A stretch of 28,809 bases of DNA from Candidatus Methanogaster sp. UBA203 (GTDB lineage: Archaea > Halobacteriota > Methanosarcinia > Methanosarcinales > Methanogasteraceae), in the NCBI GenBank assembly GCA_002503595.1, contig DASC01000044.1, positions 8,214 through 37,022 of the forward strand, given 5' to 3'. Under the pieces are notes generated by a model that saw only the letters and a program-made list of their open reading frames with translations, ran no database searches and was not told the DNA's origin. Below are positions 24,701 to 28,809 of this stretch, piece by piece. A program made the translations under genes and the position numbers. Within the stretch, counting starts at the first letter, position 1; each line of letters begins with the position of its first letter.

Positions 24701-25453
24701 CTCGATATCGGTACTGTCCTTTGTTTTCTTGAAGTATGCAGGACCGTGAAGGCTATTTTTATTTTCATTCAGATACTGGACAAACGACACAATCCCGCCG
24801 TCGAACTGGTACGTATCCACCGATGGCGGGTGCGGCTCGCCCCGGCCATCCGTGATCACGATGTGCACGCCGCGATTTAAGTATGCAAGTTCGCGGAGAC
24901 GCTTTGAGAGGGTAACAAACGAAAATACAGTCTCCTCGAAGATTCTGGGGTCTGGCTTGAATGTGATCGAGGTTCCTGTCCGGTCGGTCTCTCCTGTGAC
25001 CAAGAGATCACCCGTCGGAACTCCCCGCGCATACTCCTGCACATACGCCTTGCCGCCCCTGTGTATCTCGACGCGCAGCCACTCCGATAGTGCATTCACG
25101 ACCGACACGCCAACACCGTGCAGCCCGCCAGAGACCTTGTACACGCTCTTGTCGAATTTTCCTCCAGCGTGAAGCGTCGTCATCACGATCTCGACTGCGG
25201 GCTTGCCATAATCCTCGATTATGTACACGGGAATGCCCCTGCCATCATCCGATATCGTGGCAGAGCCGTCTCGATTCAACGTGACCTCTATCGTGGAGCA
25301 GTGCCCTGCCATCGCCTCATCGATGCTGTTATCAACAACCTCGCTTACGAGATGGTGCAACCCCACGGGTCCAGTGCTTCCGATGTACATCCCGGGTAGG
25401 GAGCGCACTGCTTCAAGTCCATCCAGCACCTGGATGCGCTCTTCGTTCTCCAT
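21797..25453 (-). CDS. gyrB: DNA gyrase subunit B containing an intein
   Basis: ATPase subunit of the type IIA topoisomerase that introduces negative supercoils. The precursor is 1218 residues: N-extein 1-491, intein 492-1080, C-extein 1081-1218, giving a normal 629-residue GyrB after splicing. The N-extein shows the GHKL ATPase motifs (DNSIDEA, DDGRGIPV, SGGLHGVGVSVVN), the QTKMKLGN Lys loop, and the TOPRIM start YLVEGDSAGGSAKQGRDR with PLRGKILNVEKAR. The C-extein resumes in TOPRIM with TDADVDGSHIRTLLLTF, then RYKGLGEMNP and a typical C-terminal end. The intein therefore interrupts the metal-binding DxD motif region, splitting KISIM from TDADVDG. gyrA is not in the window. Upstream, aroD is on the same strand but separated by about 340 bp. 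Confidence 0.98.
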   Translation of the reverse strand: MENEERIQVLDGLEAVRSLPGMYIGSTGPVGLHHLVSEVVDNSIDEAMAGHCSTIEVTLNRDGSATISDDGRGIPVYIIEDYGKPAVEIVMTTLHAGGKFDKSVYKVSGGLHGVGVSVVNALSEWLRVEIHRGGKAYVQEYARGVPTGDLLVTGETDRTGTSITFKPDPRIFEETVFSFVTLSKRLRELAYLNRGVHIVITDGRGEPHPPSVDTYQFDGGIVSFVQYLNENKNSLHGPAYFKKTKDSTDIEIAVQYNEGYADNILSFVNSINTKEGGTHLSGFKTALTRSINRYAKANNLVKNGEISGRDTLEGLTAVISVRLASPQFEGQTKMKLGNIEVKGLVQSLVGEGLDEFLEENPKTAKKIIDKILEAAKAWEAAKKARELTRRKSALETSSLPGKLADCSERDPAKSEIYLVEGDSAGGSAKQGRDRKFQAILPLRGKILNVEKARLHKILRNNEIRTMITAFGTGIGEEFDIAKARYHKISIMSVDGAEMTFIREPDGMIRSVCIGDFIDSMVETGEESKSGNGEGESVSLESGHTDCYEVLCFDLTTLETEFRPIKSVIRHEIEEPLYEITAAYGRQVRVTSSHSVFVCEDGEIVLKRGCEILPGDLIVAPNRLPLSGVVPESPADIDLLAEFVARKEELDVNMYVRDVMGSGDVAGLLMDRIREEHSDKPQLVEARVDIPEAVRNEIAEKLRELGLSQKEVCDAVGIRQPVTFYAWEKGTSRPVLTHFERYIDLLGMNRAACMDAVEVMPSRLDSVWATQYAASGCNRVRDYISIHDLSLEDTSRLNGVRLSPVHYADHAIPRHIPVNEDLMEIIGFFVADGSLSQRGGMRFAIGKNNIRFAEKLAGMIKSTFGLDAKYYDSSETRADELKIVNSVVAALFRHVFGFDSAKAHTKRIPDMVFNVNPDLQLAFLRGYFMGDGTVSETEINVSTVSRDLAAQLQYLLLAHGVVCSMSVREPTGEPSGMIRGKPITQRHAAYILSVAARDDLLHLAPVWTAHHLADKLRPKIEKEANAGTGINRAFVPLHGDLIGLPVRSVTEVEPTRGMVYDFSVDDAENFVCGMGGICCHNTDADVDGSHIRTLLLTFLYRYMPGLIEEGYVYIAQPPLYQVKKGKVRRYAFTDEELDAIREEIGDTGVTVQRYKGLGEMNPSQLWETTMDPETRTMLQVRIEDAMEADRMFTILMGDAVEPRRAFIEKHAREVENLDV
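22214..23980 (-). other. GyrB intein with LAGLIDADG homing endonuclease
   Basis: The 589-residue in-frame insertion starts with Ser (block A is SVDGAEMTFIREPDG, atypical but positioned correctly) and ends CCHN followed by Thr of the C-extein. The penultimate His and final Asn are the usual cyclisation residues. Block B is VRVTSSHSVFV with its TxxH. The endonuclease has two LAGLIDADG motifs, IIGFFVADGS (about 824-833) and FLRGYFMGDG (about 922-931), both keeping the acidic residue, so it may be active. A helix-turn-helix (LRELGLSQKEVCDAVGIRQP, about 701-720, followed by a typical XRE-like helix) lies between block B and the endonuclease. Block F is MVYDFSVDDAENFVCG. Splicing competence is predicted, not shown. 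Confidence 0.95.
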
Positions 25454-25540
25454 GATATGGCTATGGCGGTGGAAGGTCGTAAAGTTATTGTAAGGGATGC
25501 TGTAGCTTTTTTAAGTGGAATCGTCATGCATTAGATTCTA

Positions 25541-25609
25541 CCGCAGAGCACGCAGAACCACGCAGAGGACTTTCGCGGTCTCGAAACTCTGCACCCTCCG
25601 CGGTGGTAA
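25541..25609. repeat. Imperfect inverted repeat upstream of gyrB
   Basis: A 17-nt arm beginning ACCGCAGAG near 25541 is partly complementary (about 13 of 17, plus G-U pairs) to an arm ending CCTCCGCGGT near 25609. CGCAGA recurs three times inside the left arm. It resembles dispersed intergenic palindromes seen in many genomes. It occupies much of the gap between aroD and gyrB. Confidence 0.4.
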
Positions 25610-25644
25610 AATCACTTGATTTCCAGACCGTGCCTTGTAGGGGG

Positions 25645-25795
25645 TTATCGCGGAGTATGGTGCGGCGCGTCAAACTCTGCACAACCCATCATCGCAGCAA
25701 TCGGCTCGATCGTCGCCCCGATCCCTGCCTCTTTGATGGCTGCAATGACGTTTAAGCCAGCCAGACTCCGGATTTCCCGGGCGCTGTGACCAAAA
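25645..25795 (-). other. Open frame continuing past aroD, unrecognised
   Basis: In a different frame from aroD, about 50 codons run to a TAA at 25645 and encode DFGHSAREIRSLAGLNVIAA followed by IKEAGIGATIEP and a DAPHHTPR end. The composition is protein-like, but I recognise no family. It could be the tail of a lost gene or chance. No start codon with a ribosome-binding site is evident at its beginning. Confidence 0.3.
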
Positions 25796-26482
25796 TCATA
25801 CCTGCGGGCAGAGCATATCAAGCATCCCGCGTAACTCCCTGATACCGATTTGCCCGGGTGCTGTCGCAGCCCCAACTGAAGTGTACGCAAGAGCGGATCC
25901 ATAGATCGGCGCAATCACCCTTGTGTGCACGCCATATCCGCCCATCCCGATGATACAGACCTGTGCAGGTGCACGTGCACAATCGAGCGTGAGTTGGAGG
26001 AGCGAGAGCGCATCCCCGTACGAATGAGGAGTCACAGCGAGTTTTGCGATATCTGCGCCGGCATCGAAACATTCGGATATGATATTCTGCATCGCTGTTA
26101 TATCGGGCGTTTTCGAAAAATCATGATACGAGATGATGACGCGTTTTCCTGCATTCTTTGCCCGATGCACAACCAGATCCCGGTATTCGCTTCTGGTTCG
26201 CAGTTCGATATCGATGGAATCGACCATCTCCAGTACAGAGAGCAGAATCTCGATTCTCTCCTCTTCAGATCCATTGAATTTGCCGCCTTCAACGTTAATG
26301 CGGTTGGTTGCGATGATAGGGATTCTCACGGATTTATTTAGCTCTTTAAAGAGCGAATGCAGCGAATCGGCTGGATAATCCAGGAGATCGATCCTGATCT
26401 CGATCGTGTCAGCGCCAACACTTGCAGCACGGATCGCGTTTCTCAGCGGATCATCCGCAATCGCTGCAACGATCTCAGTCAT
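25796..26482 (-). CDS. aroD: Type I 3-dehydroquinate dehydratase
   Basis: Third enzyme of the shikimate pathway; dehydrates 3-dehydroquinate through a Schiff base. From ATG 26482 (MTEIVAAIADD) the 228-residue protein has TIEIRIDLL (Glu near 28), a general-base His120 in IISYHDFSKT, the Schiff-base Lys147 in ADIAKLAVTP, and GAATAPGQIGIREL near the end with its Gln. The type I enzyme is the archaeal norm. The start overlaps the 3' end of trpF by 8 bp, so the two are translationally coupled. The frame is open five codons further up (26497), but that would deepen the overlap. No aroE or aroC is seen downstream. Confidence 0.96.
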   Translation of the reverse strand: MTEIVAAIADDPLRNAIRAASVGADTIEIRIDLLDYPADSLHSLFKELNKSVRIPIIATNRINVEGGKFNGSEEERIEILLSVLEMVDSIDIELRTRSEYRDLVVHRAKNAGKRVIISYHDFSKTPDITAMQNIISECFDAGADIAKLAVTPHSYGDALSLLQLTLDCARAPAQVCIIGMGGYGVHTRVIAPIYGSALAYTSVGAATAPGQIGIRELRGMLDMLCPQV

Positions 26483-27185
26483 CATCAGCCACCCCATCAG
26501 CCATCACGCACTCTCTGATGAAGCGGCGCACCTTATCAGGGTCCCGCTTTCCATCGGTCTCGACTCCGGACGCTGTATCTACCGCATACGGATGAACCTT
26601 CCGTATCGCATCAGCGGCGTTATCTGGCGTAAGCCCGCCAGCAAGGATGACTGGCAGTCCCGAACGCTTGACGATCTCGGCACTGATTCTCCAGTCGTGT
26701 ACCTTCCCGGTCCCTCCGCCTCCGCCTTTTCCTCTGCTTCTGGCTCCTGTACTGGTGCTGATGCTGGTATCGAGCAGTATTGCATCAGCAATTCCGGTCA
26801 GGGCATCGATTCGGCTTATGATATGATCTGCAATCCCGCACGGTGCGTCTTTGGGAACTGCGATCGTCTTGATCAGCTTAACGGTCTTTGATATCTCTGC
26901 AAGTTCGCTTACAGGGAGGTCGTTGTGGATCTGCACGCAAGTTGGGTGCGTCTCTCGTATCAGCGCCATCGCCGAACCGAGATCATCAGGCATGATGACA
27001 AGCACCGAATCCACAAAGACCGGAACCTGCTTGATCAGTTCCTTCGCTGTTTCCGTATCGATCTTCCGTGGCGATCTTACCGGTACGTCTGTGATGAACC
27101 CGACCGCATCAGCGCCATACGCAATAGCATGTGCGAGATCGCCGGGGTTTGTGTTTCCGCAGATTTTGATTCGTGTTCGTGGCAT
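26475..27185 (-). CDS. trpF: Phosphoribosylanthranilate isomerase
   Basis: Tryptophan biosynthesis: Amadori rearrangement of phosphoribosylanthranilate to CdRP. The 236-residue TIM barrel starts MPRTRIKICGNT with the general base Cys9. It has CVQIHNDLP, the general acid Asp139 in AILLDTS, then HDWRISAEI, LAGGLTPDNA and AVDTASGVETDGKRD at the phosphate site. Residues about 141-156 contain a Ser/Thr/Gly/Arg-rich insertion ending in five glycines, in the loop before HDW; this makes the protein slightly longer than usual. It heads an operon with aroD under a strong TATA promoter shared head-to-head with gar1. Other trp genes are absent. Confidence 0.96.
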   Translation of the reverse strand: MPRTRIKICGNTNPGDLAHAIAYGADAVGFITDVPVRSPRKIDTETAKELIKQVPVFVDSVLVIMPDDLGSAMALIRETHPTCVQIHNDLPVSELAEISKTVKLIKTIAVPKDAPCGIADHIISRIDALTGIADAILLDTSISTSTGARSRGKGGGGGTGKVHDWRISAEIVKRSGLPVILAGGLTPDNAADAIRKVHPYAVDTASGVETDGKRDPDKVRRFIRECVMADGVADDD

Positions 27186-27187
27186 GA

Positions 27188-27203
27188 CCGAAACCTTTAT
27201 GTA
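27188..27203 (+). promoter_or_regulatory. Promoter of gar1-tfb
   Basis: The CGAAACCTTTATGTAC string reads as BRE plus TATA, centred about 47 nt before the gar1 start. It lies in the same 60-bp interval as the oppositely directed trpF promoter, so the two may compete. Confidence 0.45.
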
Positions 27204-27214
27204 CTCTCATTGTG

Positions 27215-27234
27215 CTATATATATTACTTTCGGT
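27215..27234 (-). promoter_or_regulatory. Promoter of trpF-aroD
   Basis: On the minus strand this reads ACCGAAAGTAATATATATAG, a textbook BRE/TATA, about 36 nt before the trpF ATG. It is nearly identical to the fae-hps promoter core. Confidence 0.65.
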
Positions 27235-27245
27235 GAGGTATATAT

Positions 27246-27479
27246 TTGAAACGACTTGGTATTGTTCAACATCGATTTGGCGGTCTGTTGATCGCGAGAA
27301 GCGGTCAGCAAATTCCAGCCATCGGTTCTGCGGTGGTGACCAATACCATGAAACGGATCGGAACTGTGCGGGAGGTTTTTGGACCCGTATCCCGTCCGTA
27401 TATCTCCGTTAAAATATATAAAAACATTACCGATGCTGAAATTCATGAACTTGAGAACAAAAAACTGTATACTGTGTGA
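27246..27479 (+). CDS. gar1: H/ACA RNP subunit Gar1
   Basis: Small protein of the H/ACA pseudouridylation complex that controls substrate loading and release by Cbf5. The 77-residue product fits the archaeal Gar1 beta-barrel: KRLGIVQHRFGGLLIARSG, IPAIGSAVVTNTMKRIGTV, REVFGPVSRPYISVKIY. The start is a TTG at 27246, 8 nt after GGTGAGG; no suitable ATG or GTG lies upstream. The stop overlaps the GTG of tfb by 4 bp, the conserved archaeal gar1-tfb pairing. Confidence 0.93.
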   Translation: MKRLGIVQHRFGGLLIARSGQQIPAIGSAVVTNTMKRIGTVREVFGPVSRPYISVKIYKNITDAEIHELENKKLYTV

Positions 27480-28483
27480 GGATGGAAATGGTAGAACTTG
27501 AACGCGTAATCGAACGTCCGGAACGGATAAAGGAGCGGATCAGACAGCGGAGGGAGCGTGAGCGTGAACAGGAGCGCGAGACCGTTGAGTGTCCTGAGTG
27601 TCACAGCCGCGTCCTTGAGCGGGATTATGAGCGTGCTGAACTGGTGTGTAGATCATGCGGGCTTGTCATCGAGACGAACATCATCGATCAGGGACCTGAA
27701 TGGAGAGCATTCGATAGCGATCAGAGGCTAAGGAGAGCCAGAGTCGGATCTCCGATGACCTACACGATACACGACAAAGGACTCTCCACCATGATCGACT
27801 GGAGAAATCGGGACTCTTACGGGCGGACGATCTCCACAAAGAACCGTGCCCAGTTGTATCGGCTGAGGAAATGGCAGCGCAGGATTCGTGTCAGCAATGC
27901 GACCGAGAGGAACCTTGCGTTCGCGCTATCCGAACTCGACCGGATGGCATCGGCGCTCGGACTCCACCAGAATGTGCGGGAGTCAGCCGCCATGGTCTAC
28001 CGTAAGGCGGTCGAGAAGAACCTGATCCGCGGGAGGAGCATCGAAGGGGTTGCAGCCAGTGCGCTATATGCTGCCTGCCGCCAGTGTTCTGTTCCAAGAA
28101 CGCTTGACGAGATTGCAGCGGTCTCGAGGGTGAGCCGGAAAGAGATCGGTAGAACCTATCGATTCGTTGCACGGGAGCTCGGGCTGAAACTCCAGCCGAC
28201 ATCACCGATCGATTATATCCCCAGATTCTGCTCCGGTCTTGACCTGGGCGGGGATGTGCAGGCACGCGGCATCACGATACTTCGGTCTGCGGCAGAGAGG
28301 GAGCTTACGAGCGGACGCGGACCCACCGGAGTTGCTGCTGCTGCAATATACATCGCGTCGATCGAGTGCAATCAGCGCAGGACCCAGAGAGAGGTGGCAG
28401 AGGTTGCCGGAGTCACCGAGGTGACGATCCGCAACCGGTACAAGGAACTCGCAGAGGAACTGGACATCGAGATCATACTGTGA
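27476..28483 (+). CDS. tfb: Transcription initiation factor TFB
   Basis: Archaeal TFIIB homologue that binds TBP and BRE and recruits RNA polymerase. The 335-residue product has an N-terminal charged Arg/Glu-rich stretch (7-36) and a zinc ribbon with C39, C42, C58, C61. The B-reader/linker region follows (DQGPEWRAFDSDQRLRRARVGSP), then two cyclin folds, the first from about NLAFALSELDRMASALGL and the second from ITILRSAAERELTSG. The end, TEVTIRNRYKELAEELDIEI, is canonical. GTG 27476 overlaps the gar1 stop; ATG 27482 is an alternative. The highly charged N-terminal extension before the ribbon is somewhat long. Confidence 0.97.
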   Translation: MRMEMVELERVIERPERIKERIRQRREREREQERETVECPECHSRVLERDYERAELVCRSCGLVIETNIIDQGPEWRAFDSDQRLRRARVGSPMTYTIHDKGLSTMIDWRNRDSYGRTISTKNRAQLYRLRKWQRRIRVSNATERNLAFALSELDRMASALGLHQNVRESAAMVYRKAVEKNLIRGRSIEGVAASALYAACRQCSVPRTLDEIAAVSRVSRKEIGRTYRFVARELGLKLQPTSPIDYIPRFCSGLDLGGDVQARGITILRSAAERELTSGRGPTGVAAAAIYIASIECNQRRTQREVAEVAGVTEVTIRNRYKELAEELDIEIIL

Positions 28484-28809
28484 TCCTGAGTGGGGGCTTA
28501 GGGGTTTCGCTGATGCTTTGTGGCTTACTTGTGACACTGGAAGGCAAGAGACGTCTGCTTAACTGTAGTAAGATGTGATCGCCTTCCAGCATCAGTTCTC
28601 ATCGACTTCACAAAGCGCGGCGGTCATGCAAACGTATGTGTTTAGCTATACTCAGCACCGGCATAAACTGCGATTTTTTTATTGGTGGAACCAAACTGAT
28701 ACAACCCACAAACAAGGACTCAGCGCCTTGCTCACACTACGGTTTCAGAGATTTGAAAAAGCTCAAGTTGTGGCGGTGTGAAGTATAACCACTCGAGGTA
28801 CATAACAGC
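28484..28809. other. Intergenic region after tfb without a recognisable gene
   Basis: These 326 bases contain the nested inverted repeat listed separately and, on the plus strand, an open frame of 68 codons (28575-28781). That frame has no ribosome-binding site or recognisable family and overlaps the inverted repeat. A T7 run occurs at about 28674-28680. I see no tRNA or other RNA gene that I can name. Confidence 0.4.
28510..28595 (+). ncRNA. Nested inverted repeat, candidate structured RNA or tfb 3' element
   Basis: CTGATGCT (28510-28517) pairs perfectly with AGCATCAG (28588-28595), and GGAAGGC (28539-28545) pairs perfectly with GCCTTCC (28581-28587). On the 3' side the two arms are contiguous (15 bases); on the 5' side they are separated by 21 nt. 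The fold is thus a 15-bp helix with a 21-nt 5' bulge and a 35-nt terminal loop. It lies 27 bp after the tfb stop. The ACA expected 3 nt after an H/ACA stem is absent. Confidence 0.45.

Noticed and set aside
28510..28615. H/ACA guide RNA after tfb
   Set aside because: No ACA three bases after the closing stem and no clear pseudouridylation pocket.
28575..28781. 68-codon frame near the window end
   Set aside because: No ribosome-binding site, overlaps the nested inverted repeat, and its product matches nothing I know.

Overview
The window is from an archaeon, most likely a methanogen-related euryarchaeote. The archaeal evidence is sn-glycerol-1-phosphate dehydrogenase (archaeal lipids), TFB, Gar1, archaeal EF-1alpha with S10, BRE/TATA-type promoters and a fused Fae-Hps. 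A CooC-like nickel ATPase and a NIL-domain ferredoxin point to a C1-metabolising, methanogen-like lineage. I cannot place it more precisely from sequence alone. Most of the window is moderately GC-rich; one block (about 4.6-7.4 kb) is clearly AT-rich and looks imported.

Layout. 0-4.4 kb: dnaK, then an IscB element (promoter, probable omega RNA, iscB, right-end hairpin) lodged between dnaK and a TIM-barrel sugar isomerase/AP-endonuclease-like gene. 4.4-7.4 kb: a small antitoxin-like ORF and an AT-rich restriction-modification pair (DNA methyltransferase plus PD-(D/E)xK nuclease). 7.4-10.7 kb: egsA, rtcA, a CBS-domain protein and a convergent NIL/2[4Fe-4S] ferredoxin. 10.9-16.2 kb, all on the minus strand: Fic protein, fae-hps, rpsJ, tuf, tRNA-Glu(CTC) and a CooC-like ATPase. 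16.4-17.8 kb: a COG1672-type ATPase. 17.9-21.8 kb is a decay zone: a NACHT NTPase pseudogene with two 1-nt frameshifts and two amber stops, a degenerate second copy of the gyrB 3' end plus brnT fragment split by an internally deleted IS (12-bp inverted repeats, 6-bp target duplication), and a fused BrnT-BrnA toxin-antitoxin ORF. 21.8-25.5 kb: gyrB carrying a 589-residue LAGLIDADG intein. 25.8-27.2 kb: aroD and trpF (aromatic amino acids). 27.2-28.5 kb: gar1-tfb. The last 0.3 kb holds a strong nested inverted repeat with no gene.

Most notable: (1) the IscB nuclease keeps its HNH site but has Gly in place of the RuvC-III aspartate, so it may nick rather than cut; (2) the displaced gyrB 3' copy begins only about 50 bp from the gyrB intein insertion site and carries its own brnT remnant, suggesting an allele replacement or a failed homing event; (3) a single-ORF BrnT-BrnA fusion; (4) an IS deletion derivative whose insertion site can be reconstructed to the base; (5) a nested stem-forming sequence downstream of tfb.
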